This document shows positions 8,860 to 17,525 of a stretch of 64,000 nt of DNA, one piece after another. The stretch covers positions 558,001 to 622,000 of the forward strand of contig NZ_JABGBN010000001.1 in the NCBI RefSeq assembly GCF_013133795.1. The letters run 5' to 3'. This stretch comes from Pelistega suis (GTDB lineage Bacteria; Pseudomonadota; Gammaproteobacteria; Burkholderiales; Burkholderiaceae_B). Both the position numbers and the translations under genes were made by a program. Every line of letters begins with the position of its first letter. Position 1 is the stretch's first letter. The notes under the pieces are model-generated. The model saw only the letters and a program-made list of their open reading frames with translations. It was not told where the DNA came from and searched no databases.

Positions 8860-9585
8860 CTAAAAATTCAATACCTGCCTAGACCATTGATCTTTAGCAT
8901 AAAATTCTAGCGGTTGATAATGAGTTTTATAATGCATTTTTTCACTGTCTTTAACCCAATAGCCAAGATAGAGATAGGGAAGTTCCCATTGCACACATAA
9001 ATCAGCCAAACACATCACAGCGAATGTACCTAGACTGCCTTTGTACTCTGGATCATAAAACGTATAGACAGCGGATAGCCCATTATGCACACGGTCAAAG
9101 ACACTCACCATACGCAAAATACCTTGCTTGTCTCGAAAGCATAGAAACTGTGTATCGACATAAGAATGAATTAAAAAGTCAGCATAACTTTCAGGTGTAG
9201 TTTCGGGTGCCTTCTCTGCGTGACGCAGTTGTTGGTAACGTTCGTAGAGAGCATAGTGTTCTGCTTCAAATATGGGTTGCTCAATAATGGCGATATCCAG
9301 TTCTTGAGCATGTTTTTTAAACATACGTTTTTGTGTTTTGGAGGGCTGAAAGTCGTCAACGCATAAACGGACAGAAACACATGCTTGACACTGATCACAG
9401 CGAGGGCGATAGGTAGAAATACCGCTGCGACGGAATCCTTGCTCAATCAATGCTCCATATACACTCGTATTGACCCATTCGGCTTGTACAATTACTTGTG
9501 AACGAGCCGTCTTATTAGGTAGATAACTGCATTCATAAGGGGCAGTCAGAAATAAACCAAGTTGCAGATTTTCTTGATTTTGCAT
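8860..9585 (-). CDS. bpt: Aspartate/glutamate leucyltransferase (Bpt)
   Basis: Bpt moves leucine from leucyl-tRNA onto proteins with N-terminal Asp or Glu, marking them for ClpS/ClpAP. The 241-residue length and family motifs fit: CSYLP near the N-terminus, then a CDQCQACVSVR cluster, and YLGYWVKDSEKMHYK near the C-terminus. It lies 72 bp downstream of aat in the same direction, the usual N-end-rule pair. The next gene in related genomes, pyrD, has been displaced to 4858-5904. Confidence 0.93.
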   Translation of the reverse strand: MQNQENLQLGLFLTAPYECSYLPNKTARSQVIVQAEWVNTSVYGALIEQGFRRSGISTYRPRCDQCQACVSVRLCVDDFQPSKTQKRMFKKHAQELDIAIIEQPIFEAEHYALYERYQQLRHAEKAPETTPESYADFLIHSYVDTQFLCFRDKQGILRMVSVFDRVHNGLSAVYTFYDPEYKGSLGTFAVMCLADLCVQWELPYLYLGYWVKDSEKMHYKTHYQPLEFYAKDQWSRQVLNF

Positions 9586-9657
9586 ATAGATAATTATTTA
9601 AAATATTGACTAATAAATACTTTAATCATGAGTGCTTTTCTGGCTTTTTAAGCTCGT

Positions 9658-10401
9658 TTAAAACTTCAAAATATCAGGAGATAAATAGCCTTTTTGCCAC
9701 TGTATGGGGGCGAGCGGACAAACGCGCTGAAGATGAGCGCTGAATGTTTTTCTGGCGATACAATGCCCACCCATACTGCTTAGATGAGGCGTATCTTGTT
9801 GGCAGTCAATTAAATACACGTCCTGTTGAGCTAAATAAGACATTAAAAAAACAAGGGCGATTTTAGAACTATCTGTCTGATAAGAGAACATGGATTCGCC
9901 ATAGAACATTTTACCAATGCTCACGCCATAAAGCCCGCCCACTAATTGATTATCACACCATGTTTCGACACTATGGGCATAACCTAGATAATGTAATTGG
10001 GTATAGGCTTGAATAAAGTCCTCCGCAATCCATGTGCCATGTTGACCAGAACGTTTTTTTGAGGCACAAGCACGAATAACATCTTCAAAAGCACTATCTA
10101 AACGAACCTCAAGAGCGCCTTGTGGCTCACGCTGCATTTTTTTAAGGCGTTTTTTAAGGCTATGCGATATATGTAAATTATCAAAAGTGAGCACCATGCG
10201 TTGAGAAGGCGACCACCAAAGTAAAGGTTCATCTTCCGAGCACCAAGGGAAGATGCCGTTCTGATAGGCATTGAGAAGACGAGCAGGGCTTAAATCACCG
10301 TCCCATGCTAATAGCCCATCGGGTTCACGTAATGCCGTTTCAACATCCGGAAAAGAGGTACTAGCAGTACTTAGCTGAGGTAAGATAAGTGGCGAAGTCA
10401 T
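9658..10401 (-). CDS. aat: Leucyl/phenylalanyl-tRNA--protein transferase
   Basis: Aat adds Leu or Phe to proteins with N-terminal Lys or Arg for degradation by ClpAP. It has 247 residues with the family core: FPWCSEDEPLLWWSPSQRMV near residues 50-70, GTWIAEDFIQAY, VGGLYGVSIGKMFYGESMFS, and LIDCQQDTPHLSSMGG. It follows the Nudix gene by 29 bp and precedes bpt, so the three are probably one operon. Confidence 0.95.
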   Translation of the reverse strand: MTSPLILPQLSTASTSFPDVETALREPDGLLAWDGDLSPARLLNAYQNGIFPWCSEDEPLLWWSPSQRMVLTFDNLHISHSLKKRLKKMQREPQGALEVRLDSAFEDVIRACASKKRSGQHGTWIAEDFIQAYTQLHYLGYAHSVETWCDNQLVGGLYGVSIGKMFYGESMFSYQTDSSKIALVFLMSYLAQQDVYLIDCQQDTPHLSSMGGHCIARKTFSAHLQRVCPLAPIQWQKGYLSPDILKF

Positions 10402-10430
10402 TTAATGCCTGTCTTCTTCAAGGGTAAAGA

Positions 10431-11012
10431 TTATTCAAGGGTAAAGCGATGTGTTTCAAATACGCCCGTTTGTCTATCTTTGATATATTTTTTGAGTGTT
10501 TGTTCAACAGTGGTAAAAGAAATTTCTTGCCAAGGAATCTCATCGATATCAAAAAGCTTGACCTCAAGTGATTCTTCTCCGGGGTTAAACTCAAGATTAA
10601 GCACCTCAGCCAGATAATAAATATGCACCTGACTGACGCGTGGCACATCAATCACCGTGAATAATTGACCTAACTGAACTGAAGCGCCGGCTTCTTCAAT
10701 GGTTTCTCGGACAGCGCCTTGATCTGTGCTTTCTAACATCTCCATAAAGCCAGCAGGCAAGGTCCATTTTCCATAGCGAGGCTCAATGGCACGTTTGCAA
10801 AGCAATACCTTTCCTTGATAAATTGGCACCGTGCCCACCACAAGGAGTGGATTACGATAATGCACAGCACCACAATGGGTGCAGCAATCACGCAGGCGGT
10901 TATCGAGAGGAGGCTGCATACGAGTCAAAGGGCTTGCACATTGGGTGCAGAATTTTTGCTCGACAGGAGCAGGAAAATAAAATGATGCGTCTTGAGTCAT
11001 AATGCCTCTCAT
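10431..11012 (-). CDS. Nudix hydrolase with N-terminal zinc ribbon
   Basis: This 193-residue protein has a four-cysteine zinc ribbon at the N-terminus (FCTQCAS then CCTHCGAVHYRNP) followed by a Nudix fold. The Nudix box is complete: Gly in GFMEMLE, then REtIEEAG. Enzymes of this layout hydrolyse nucleoside-diphosphate-linked compounds such as NADH or ADP-ribose; which one cannot be told. It is the first gene of the operon with aat and bpt. Confidence 0.88.
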   Translation of the reverse strand: MRGIMTQDASFYFPAPVEQKFCTQCASPLTRMQPPLDNRLRDCCTHCGAVHYRNPLLVVGTVPIYQGKVLLCKRAIEPRYGKWTLPAGFMEMLESTDQGAVRETIEEAGASVQLGQLFTVIDVPRVSQVHIYYLAEVLNLEFNPGEESLEVKLFDIDEIPWQEISFTTVEQTLKKYIKDRQTGVFETHRFTLE

Positions 11013-11374
11013 TCTAATTACTAGCCTAGCTGTATTGTAGCTGATTGTGTGTAAGATGTTTTGCTATGAGTGTCGATATGGATGCGCTTCCTATATGAAA
11101 TAACAAAAATTTTTTCGGATTGCTCTGTTTTTTGATAGCGGTATTTGATGTTTCTTATGGTTAATCACTCAAATGAATAAAGTGATAGGTGAAAGAAAAG
11201 CCTAAAAAATAAGCGAATTTTTAGCTAAAACGAGAACAACGGAGGAATAGATGGCGAATATATGACTGGGAATTATGTTGTTTTTTTGAAACAAAAGTGT
11301 AAAAAAAGGGTTTTTGACGGTATAAGACTAGACAAAAAATAACAAAATCTGTATAGTTATATTCTTCACACAAC
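11013..11374. other. Gene-free stretch upstream of the tRNA cluster
   Basis: This 362-bp stretch has no open frame with a credible start. It must hold the minus-strand promoter of the Nudix-aat-bpt operon near 11013-11080 and the plus-strand tRNA promoter at 11329-11357. The part between is A/T-rich with poly-T and poly-A runs and no repeat I can identify. Confidence 0.6.
11329..11357 (+). promoter_or_regulatory. Predicted sigma-70 promoter of the tRNA Leu-Ser-Pro cluster
   Basis: TAGACA at 11329-11334 and TATAGT at 11352-11357 are exactly 17 bp apart. The start of transcription would fall about 10 bp before tRNA-Leu at 11375. Only one promoter is seen for the three tRNA genes. Confidence 0.5.
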
Positions 11375-11462
11375 GCACTCGTGGTGAAATAGGTAGACAC
11401 AAGAGACTTAAAATCTCTCGGGCATTACGCCCGTGCCGGTTCGATTCCGGCCGAGTGCACCA
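11375..11462 (+). tRNA. tRNA-Leu (anticodon UAA)
   Basis: The acceptor stem GCACTCG pairs with CGAGTGC, the anticodon loop is CTTAAAA, and a long variable arm typical of tRNA-Leu is present. The 3' CCA is encoded at 11460-11462. Confidence 0.96.
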
Positions 11463-11488
11463 CTAATTTTTTAGTTTGTTGCGTGATT

Positions 11489-11579
11489 GGAAGCTTGGCA
11501 GAGCGGTTGAATGCACCGGTCTTGAAAACCGGCGAGGGTTTGTAGCCCTCCGTGAGTTCGAATCTCACAGCTTCCGCCA
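11489..11579 (+). tRNA. tRNA-Ser (anticodon UGA)
   Basis: The acceptor stem GGAAGCT pairs with AGCTTCC, the anticodon loop is CTTGAAA, and the variable arm is long and GC-rich, as in tRNA-Ser. CCA is encoded. It lies 26 bp after tRNA-Leu. Confidence 0.96.
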
Positions 11580-11595
11580 AACACTCTAAAGCAGT

Positions 11596-11672
<77 letters not shown>

Positions 11673-11690
11673 CTTTTAAAAATTGAAATT

Positions 11691-11724
11691 ACCGTCCAGT
11701 ATTATTCACGAGGACGGTTTTTTT
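11691..11724 (+). terminator. Terminator of the tRNA cluster
   Basis: A 7-bp stem (ACCGTCC / GGACGGT) with a loop of about 13 bases is followed by seven or more T. It ends 34 bp before the rhodanese start. Confidence 0.85.
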
Positions 11725-11758
11725 ACGTCTGTAGGTTTTTCAGAGATCAAGGATAAGA

Positions 11759-12106
11759 ATGTTAGGTCAATTCGTTATGGCGATTGTAGCCAGTGCATTT
11801 TCTGGTCAAGCGATTGATGCCCCTGTATTGGCAGAAGGGCAATCAAAACCTGCTGGTATTTGGATTGATGTACGTACACCGGAAGAATTTTCTCAAGGTT
11901 ATTTAGAAGGGGCGGTAAATGTCCCTGTACAAGTCATCGCAGATGAGATTTATAAGGTGACGGTCGATTTAGAGGCGCCTATTTACGTCTATTGCCGCAG
12001 CGGAAATCGCTCTCGTAAGGCAGCGGAGATTCTTCACCAAAAGGGCTATAAGAATATCGTCAATTATGGTGCTTATGAAGAGCTAAAGGCCAAAGGTTAT
12101 CGTTAA
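11759..12106 (+). CDS. Single-domain rhodanese, probably periplasmic
   Basis: This is a 115-residue single rhodanese domain with active-site Cys79 in YCRSGNRS, the loop of sulphurtransferases of the PspE type. The first 20 residues are hydrophobic and end near SGQAIDA, consistent with a signal peptide or membrane anchor. It would carry sulphane sulphur to an acceptor such as cyanide or a thiol; its partner is unknown. It lies between two terminators and is its own unit. Confidence 0.85.
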   Translation: MLGQFVMAIVASAFSGQAIDAPVLAEGQSKPAGIWIDVRTPEEFSQGYLEGAVNVPVQVIADEIYKVTVDLEAPIYVYCRSGNRSRKAAEILHQKGYKNIVNYGAYEELKAKGYR

Positions 12107-12126
12107 AATATCAGTTATAATGCAGC

Positions 12127-12157
12127 AACCTCAGTTATTATTGACTGAGGTTTTTTT
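12127..12157 (+). terminator. Terminator of the rhodanese gene
   Basis: A 9-bp stem (AACCTCAGT / ACTGAGGTT) with an 8-base loop is followed by a T run. It marks the left edge of the accessory region that follows. Confidence 0.88.
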
Positions 12158-12183
12158 ACGTCATGCTTTATCGTAGGCGACTG

Positions 12184-12189
12184 TATAAT
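12184..12189 (+). promoter_or_regulatory. Possible -10 element of the DUF262 operon
   Basis: A perfect TATAAT lies 55 bp before the chosen start of the first DUF262 gene and just after the preceding terminator. No good -35 sits at 17 bp, so the call is tentative. Confidence 0.35.
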
Positions 12190-12243
12190 GAAAATAGGCT
12201 TGTACGAAATAAAGTAAGAGTATCTAGGTGGAGCATAGGAAAA

Positions 12244-13734
12244 ATGACAAATAAGGCTGCAATTGAAGGGGTCGTTTCTGCTGAGGTGAAGACATTAGCT
12301 GATATTTTTAAGCATAAATTGAAAATTCCATTTTATCAACGTCCTTATAAATGGAATCGTGATAATGTGAGTCAGCTATGGTTGGATTTAAAAAAAGCAT
12401 TTGATGACAATAAAGACCAGGCTTATCGTTTGGGGACGATAGTTATTCATCATAATAAGCAGCCAGAGGGTGAAAATGAACAGAATGCTTCGCAGGAGAT
12501 TCAGCACGATATTGTTGACGGTCAACAGCGCTTAGTAACATTAGTTTTATTATTGCTGGCTTTACAGAAAGAGGGAGAACTAGAGTCTGGTGAAGATTTT
12601 TCAAATTTACTGGAGCATCATTTTGAAGCGGATATTAGTTGGCACAATCTGCTTGAAAATAGTCAATTCTTGAAAGAGTGTGTGGGTGGTTTGAATGACA
12701 AGAAAGACTTTAGAAATTATCTTCTAAACCAATGTGAATTTGTTTATATTGTTCTGAATTCACTTGGTCAGGCATTCCAGTTTTTTGATTCACAAAATGC
12801 GCGAGGTAAATCACTAGCAGCTTATGACCTTTTAAAAGCCTTTCATTTGCGTGCGATACCAGCTATTGATGAAAATAAGAAATTATTAGAAGACTATGTT
12901 TCCAACTGGGAGGGAGCTGTAGAGGGGAATGATGAAGGTAATACCAACGATGGTAAACCGATATTAGCGAAAATTATTAATGCATTACTCTATCGTCTCC
13001 GTAAAATTCGTCGTGATGAAATGGATTTTTTTGAGTTTACAACGGATGACTTGGATATTTTTAAAGGGTTGGATGCTAAAGATCGTGAAAAATATCCTTA
13101 TTTAAAAGCAATGAGTGGCAAGAATTTTCAGATTTGCCAAACGCTTTTTAATGGTGAGGATTTTTTTAAATATATTGAACATTATCGAGAACAATATCGA
13201 AAGTTATTTGCGAAAGATGAGGGTTTATTAGCAGCACCTATCTTTAAGTCGGGGGATGTTCAACAGCATCAAAAGGACGATGAGAAGGGAGATGAGAAGT
13301 CGTCTGCTAATCAACAAGGGAAGGACAAAGCGAAGACTTGGTATGACCTTATTAATCAAGATGATATTAACCGTTTGACGGGAGATAAAAATCTTCGCAA
13401 TTTTTTTGAGTTATCGATCATGCTTTATTATGATAAATTTGGGGAAGACGGTTTAGACGCTGCTTTGCATAAAGCTTTTGTGAATGCTTACCAAATCAGG
13501 CTCTTGCATCATTCGCAAGTGAGAATGGGTAAGGATAATGTGGAGTTATTATTGAAATTTATCCGTTGTATTGACTATGCACAACAGCCCAGTGATATTG
13601 AGAAATTTACGGTAGATAGTGCAAGTATTAGGAAAAAAATAAAGGATAAAAATAATACTGCAAATCATGAGACGAATACAGATAAGTCTTTTAACTATAT
13701 CGCCAAGTATTTTAAGGACAAGGGTTTAGCATAG
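12244..13734 (+). CDS. DUF262 (GmrS-type, ParB-like) protein without nuclease domain
   Basis: From the ATG at 12244 this is a 496-residue protein. The DUF262 hallmarks are IPFYQRPYKW near residue 28 and IVDGQQRLVT near residue 90. A middle FFDSQNARGKSLAAYDLLKA motif is typical of the GmrS half of GmrSD type IV restriction systems. No HNH/DUF1524 motif is seen in the C-terminal part, which is charged and probably helical. The start is chosen for the AGGA site at 12237; an in-frame start at 12163 abuts the terminator. The next gene, 12 bp on, also has a DUF262 domain plus a nuclease domain, so the two probably act together. The target is unknown. Confidence 0.82.
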   Translation: MTNKAAIEGVVSAEVKTLADIFKHKLKIPFYQRPYKWNRDNVSQLWLDLKKAFDDNKDQAYRLGTIVIHHNKQPEGENEQNASQEIQHDIVDGQQRLVTLVLLLLALQKEGELESGEDFSNLLEHHFEADISWHNLLENSQFLKECVGGLNDKKDFRNYLLNQCEFVYIVLNSLGQAFQFFDSQNARGKSLAAYDLLKAFHLRAIPAIDENKKLLEDYVSNWEGAVEGNDEGNTNDGKPILAKIINALLYRLRKIRRDEMDFFEFTTDDLDIFKGLDAKDREKYPYLKAMSGKNFQICQTLFNGEDFFKYIEHYREQYRKLFAKDEGLLAAPIFKSGDVQQHQKDDEKGDEKSSANQQGKDKAKTWYDLINQDDINRLTGDKNLRNFFELSIMLYYDKFGEDGLDAALHKAFVNAYQIRLLHHSQVRMGKDNVELLLKFIRCIDYAQQPSDIEKFTVDSASIRKKIKDKNNTANHETNTDKSFNYIAKYFKDKGLA

Positions 13735-13746
13735 GATAACAATCAA

Positions 13747-15900
13747 ATGGATAAGCAGTTAGGCTTTATTGATTTAAAAACTTTATTCAATGATTATAGT
13801 GATAAATATATTATTCCTATTTATCAGCGAAATTATGCGTGGATCGACATTGAAATTCAACAATTATTAAGTGATTTATTGAATACTAGTGAGAGTGATA
13901 CAGCCTATTTTTTAGGTTCATTGGTGGTACAGAAAAAAACAGATGCTACTTATGAAGTGATTGATGGACAGCAACGGTTAACGACATTATTTTTACTCAA
14001 TGAGTGTTTACGTTTATTGTTACCTGATGTTTATAATGGGAAATCATTTCATTTGCGGTTTGAGCATCGAAAAGCATCGGAAGATATTCTCAATGGACTA
14101 AAAGATTTATCGCCACAGGAACTGGACGCATCAAGTATTGATAAGCGGTTAGAGGAAAAGTTAAAGGAAAAGTCAGAGAACGAGTTAAAGGAAAGGTCTG
14201 GCTTAATTGATGGAGTCAGTATTATCGAAAAGTTTTTGAGAGAGTTATCTCAAGACAAACAAGAGCAACTATGTGCCTTTTTATCTTTGAAACAAAAAAA
14301 TTGTGCTTATCTACTGAGAACAGAGCTTCCCTCACATATTGATAAAAACCATTATTTTGAAAAGATGAATGCACGAGGAGTGCAGCTAGAAGCGCAGGAG
14401 CTTTTGAAGGCAAAGATGATGGATGCTTTGGAGAAAAATAACGCAGAAATAACATTGTTTTCGCTTATTTGGGATTCTTGTGCAGATATGAGTCGATTTG
14501 CTGTACAACAGTTATATAGCAAACTCAAGTCACCATCAGAAGAAGTCTTTTCAGAGAGTGGTCTTTTGAAAAGCGAAATGACATTTGATAAGTTGGCTAA
14601 AATATACACGGACAGTAACCATAAATTATTGCAAAATAGTGCAGATAGTGGTGAAAGTGAGGAAGCCGATAGTGGTAACAGTGCTCATGATAGTAAGAAA
14701 GTTGAGCGAACCATTAAGACTCTTTTTACAGGAGACATTAGCGAGAATACGGAAAATCAAGTAACTGCTGACGAGAATAAGAGAAATCCTGACGAGGATA
14801 AGGGAAGTTATCAATCTGTGATTAATTTTCCCAATTTTTTATTGCAAGTGTTGTCTATTTATCTAAATAAAAATAATACTTCGGATGAAAATGCTATCCA
14901 TATCCGCTTAGATGATAAGTTTTTATTAGAAGAGTTTAGTTATGCTCCGAAAGTTCCTAAGCGCAAGGAAAAACCTCATTTTGATAAACCAGAAAAAGTT
15001 AAAGAATTCATTATGCATTTACTCAAAATGCGATGTTTATTTGACTGTTATGTCCTTAAAATGACTGAAAAAGAAGATAAGGAAAAGTGGGGTATCTGGT
15101 CATGGAAAAAATCAGCAAAAAATAACTATTATTCTGTAGAAACATTCTCAAAAGAATTCCTAAAAGAATCGGAAAAAAAGTCTATTGAGTCTATTCTCCA
15201 ATTGCAATCTATGTTACATGTTTCGTTTAATACACAGACCTACAAGAAATGGTTATTAAAGGTCTTAGATTTTTTAAATAATGCAACTATGCTGAATAAA
15301 GATTTCGTTAAAACCTTTAAGGAAGAATTAGAGAAAATTGCAGCGGAATTATTTAAAGAACAATATTCAGATGTGGACGATGTTGTACAGTACTTACAAG
15401 ATGCTCAGTACCTTAACATTACACATTACACTTTTCATTATTTGGATTATCTCATTTGGAAAGCTTTTCAGAAAGATGAAAGCTCGAAAGATTTGCTACT
15501 AGAGAAGAGCAAGCAAGAAGATAAAGGATCTGTTGAAAAATTACAAAACGCCATTAAAAATTTTACGTTTAAGCATCGTAGTTCAGTTGAGCATTATTAT
15601 CCACAGAATCCAGCATCTATACCGCCTTTGGATAAGGATGAAGAAGGGGAAAAGAAATTATTACACTCTTTAGGCAATCTCTGTCTGATTTCTGGATACC
15701 AGAATGGTAAGTTATACAACTCCTCTCCAGAAGAGAAGCGGAGAGAGGTATTATTAAGGTTAGAGCATACTAAAGGAATTGATAGTGCCAAACAAGCTTT
15801 GATGATGATGTATAAGCAATGGACAGACGAAGACATTACTGATCATCAGGAAAAAGTTTTGACACTTTTGGAAAATGAACGTAAAGAACTTAAAAAATAG
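13747..15900 (+). CDS. DUF262-DUF1524 (GmrSD-like) nuclease
   Basis: This 717-residue protein joins both halves of a GmrSD-like enzyme. The DUF262 part shows IPIYQRNYAW near residue 23, YFLGSLVVQ near 54, IDGQQRLTTLF near 72 and FEKMNARGVQLEAQELLKAK near 200. The C-terminal DUF1524/HNH-like motif is EHYYPQNP near residue 615, followed by LGNLCLIS and an N-x-K-x-Y element. Known relatives cut modified phage DNA (GmrSD) or act in phosphorothioate-dependent defence (SspE). It is 12 bp downstream of the DUF262-only gene and shares its direction. A defence role is inference from family and neighbours. Confidence 0.85.
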   Translation: MDKQLGFIDLKTLFNDYSDKYIIPIYQRNYAWIDIEIQQLLSDLLNTSESDTAYFLGSLVVQKKTDATYEVIDGQQRLTTLFLLNECLRLLLPDVYNGKSFHLRFEHRKASEDILNGLKDLSPQELDASSIDKRLEEKLKEKSENELKERSGLIDGVSIIEKFLRELSQDKQEQLCAFLSLKQKNCAYLLRTELPSHIDKNHYFEKMNARGVQLEAQELLKAKMMDALEKNNAEITLFSLIWDSCADMSRFAVQQLYSKLKSPSEEVFSESGLLKSEMTFDKLAKIYTDSNHKLLQNSADSGESEEADSGNSAHDSKKVERTIKTLFTGDISENTENQVTADENKRNPDEDKGSYQSVINFPNFLLQVLSIYLNKNNTSDENAIHIRLDDKFLLEEFSYAPKVPKRKEKPHFDKPEKVKEFIMHLLKMRCLFDCYVLKMTEKEDKEKWGIWSWKKSAKNNYYSVETFSKEFLKESEKKSIESILQLQSMLHVSFNTQTYKKWLLKVLDFLNNATMLNKDFVKTFKEELEKIAAELFKEQYSDVDDVVQYLQDAQYLNITHYTFHYLDYLIWKAFQKDESSKDLLLEKSKQEDKGSVEKLQNAIKNFTFKHRSSVEHYYPQNPASIPPLDKDEEGEKKLLHSLGNLCLISGYQNGKLYNSSPEEKRREVLLRLEHTKGIDSAKQALMMMYKQWTDEDITDHQEKVLTLLENERKELKK

Positions 15901-15923
15901 AGAGCAGTTGAACTATACTTTTC

Positions 15924-15938
15924 CGACATAATATGTCG
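15924..15938. promoter_or_regulatory. 15-bp dyad, candidate operator for the WYL regulator
   Basis: CGACATA and TATGTCG flank one central A, a perfect inverted repeat. It lies between the DUF262-DUF1524 stop and the macro gene, just upstream of a TATAAA (15947-15952) that could be a -10. The WYL regulator encoded two genes on is the natural candidate to bind it; this is inference. Confidence 0.4.
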
Positions 15939-15979
15939 TATCATTGTATAAACTATCGCTTTATCGTGAGAGGTATAGC

Positions 15980-16531
15980 ATGAGCAAAGTGAATTTGTCT
16001 ATTTTATTGGGTGATATTACGGTTCAAGAGGTGGATGTGATGGTCAATTCCATCCATCCCTCTTGTCGACCTGGTTTAGGTGTAGCGGGTGCTATTCATC
16101 GACAAGGAGGAGCAGAAATTTATCAAGAGTGTCAGCAGATACATGCACAAAGAGGTCATCAAGATTTGGCAATAGGTGAGTATATCGTTACCAATCCAGG
16201 ACGATTGCCAGCCAAGCGCATTGTGCATATTTCTGCGCCACGTTGGTTAGAGCATTCTGAGCAAGCACAGCCGGAATTAACAGAATGTTATGTCAGTGTG
16301 ATAAATTATGCAGATAGTGCCGGTTTTAAAAGCATAGCCATACCGGCAATTGGTACGGGTGTTTTTCGTTTCCCATTTGAGTTGGCAATGCAAGCCGCTT
16401 TAGTAGGAATTCAAAAGGCTAGTCTTCAGTGTCATTCACTCGAAGAAATTCGGTTAGTATTTTTTAAAGAACATTATTATCAACAGGCCAGAGTGATGAT
16501 TCAACAATTTGTACAGTCACAGGTAGAGTGA
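15980..16531 (+). CDS. Macro-domain protein (ADP-ribose binding fold)
   Basis: This is a 183-residue single macro domain starting at the ATG at 15980 (AGAGG 6 bp upstream); an in-frame start at 15944 lacks a ribosome site. It has GDITVQEVDVMVNS at residues 11-24 and a GVAGAIHRQGG turn, then AIPAIGTGVFRFP, the phosphate-binding glycine loop. Active MacroD-type hydrolases usually have NAAN and VDGAIH; here the matching positions read NSIH and VAGAIH, so the usual Asn and Asp are absent. It may bind ADP-ribose without cleaving it. It lies in line with the DUF262 genes and 16 bp before the WYL gene. Confidence 0.85.
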   Translation: MSKVNLSILLGDITVQEVDVMVNSIHPSCRPGLGVAGAIHRQGGAEIYQECQQIHAQRGHQDLAIGEYIVTNPGRLPAKRIVHISAPRWLEHSEQAQPELTECYVSVINYADSAGFKSIAIPAIGTGVFRFPFELAMQAALVGIQKASLQCHSLEEIRLVFFKEHYYQQARVMIQQFVQSQVE

Positions 16532-16547
16532 GTATAGTGGAATATAG

Positions 16548-17513
16548 ATGGGTAAACGACAGGATAATTTAGAAACGACTTTAATGACGATTGAGATTCT
16601 TCGTCATATTGCAAAGCATCGGCTGACGACTTGTGCTGAAATTCGCACTCATCTTCTTGGTTTGGGGATAGAGCGTTCTGAACGTACTATTCAGCGCCAT
16701 TTGGAAATGTTAAGTGAGCATTTTGATATTGAGCGTGATAATCGAAGTAAACCGTATGGTTATCGTTGGAAATACCAGAGCGTGGGTTTAAATTTGCCCA
16801 CGATGAATGAGGCAGAGTCCTTGCTTTTTTTACTCGCTAAGAAAAATCTTTCTCCTTTACTGCCTCAGCAGGTATTGCAAAGTATGCAACCATTTTTTGA
16901 GCAGGCTCATCAAAAGCTGCATGTGGATGCACTGGATAAGCCGGAAAAAGAATGGTTGAATAAGGTTATTGTTGCACCGACCAGTCAACCCTTATTACCT
17001 CCACCAATTGAAGAAGGCGTCTTAGAAACGTTATCATCAGCATTATTTCATAATCGTTATGTTGATATTGTTTATGAGCGAGCTGATGGTCGAGTATTAA
17101 ATTATCGTGTTTCACCATTAGCACTCGTTCAACAAGGACATTTGATGTATGTGGTGGTTGTCTTTGATGGTTATACGGATTTTCGCCATTTAGCCTTACA
17201 TCGTTTTAAACAGGCGACTTTAACGTCATTTGGATTTCATCGACCTAAAAACTTTAATCTTAAAGAATATGTCGATGCGGGGCATTTTGGTTATACATCA
17301 GGTCATCAAATTCGCCTGAGATTTTCTACGACACCCAAGCAAGCTGTTTATTTTTTAGAAAGCCGTCTTTCAGAAGATCAGACAGTGATACAGCAAGAAA
17401 GCTATTTTTACCGTTTTCAGGCGACTGTGGTCGATACATCGATGCTGGAGGATTGGTTAAATAGTTTTGGTGATGAAATTTGGGATATTGAAAAAGAGGA
17501 AGTGCTTGATTAA
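16548..17513 (+). CDS. WYL-domain transcriptional regulator
   Basis: This 321-residue protein has an N-terminal winged helix (residues 10-75, ERSERTIQRHLEML) and a WYL domain (about 165-225, from VDIVYERADG through SPLALVQQGHLMYVV to RHLALHRFKQA), then a C-terminal WCX-like extension. In the WYL triplet position it reads MYV. WYL proteins often sense a nucleotide or other ligand and repress phage-defence operons (BrxR, CapW). Here it closes a four-gene run with the DUF262 pair and the macro protein, so it probably controls them. Confidence 0.85.
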   Translation: MGKRQDNLETTLMTIEILRHIAKHRLTTCAEIRTHLLGLGIERSERTIQRHLEMLSEHFDIERDNRSKPYGYRWKYQSVGLNLPTMNEAESLLFLLAKKNLSPLLPQQVLQSMQPFFEQAHQKLHVDALDKPEKEWLNKVIVAPTSQPLLPPPIEEGVLETLSSALFHNRYVDIVYERADGRVLNYRVSPLALVQQGHLMYVVVVFDGYTDFRHLALHRFKQATLTSFGFHRPKNFNLKEYVDAGHFGYTSGHQIRLRFSTTPKQAVYFLESRLSEDQTVIQQESYFYRFQATVVDTSMLEDWLNSFGDEIWDIEKEEVLD

Positions 17514-17525
17514 TCACTCTTCAGT

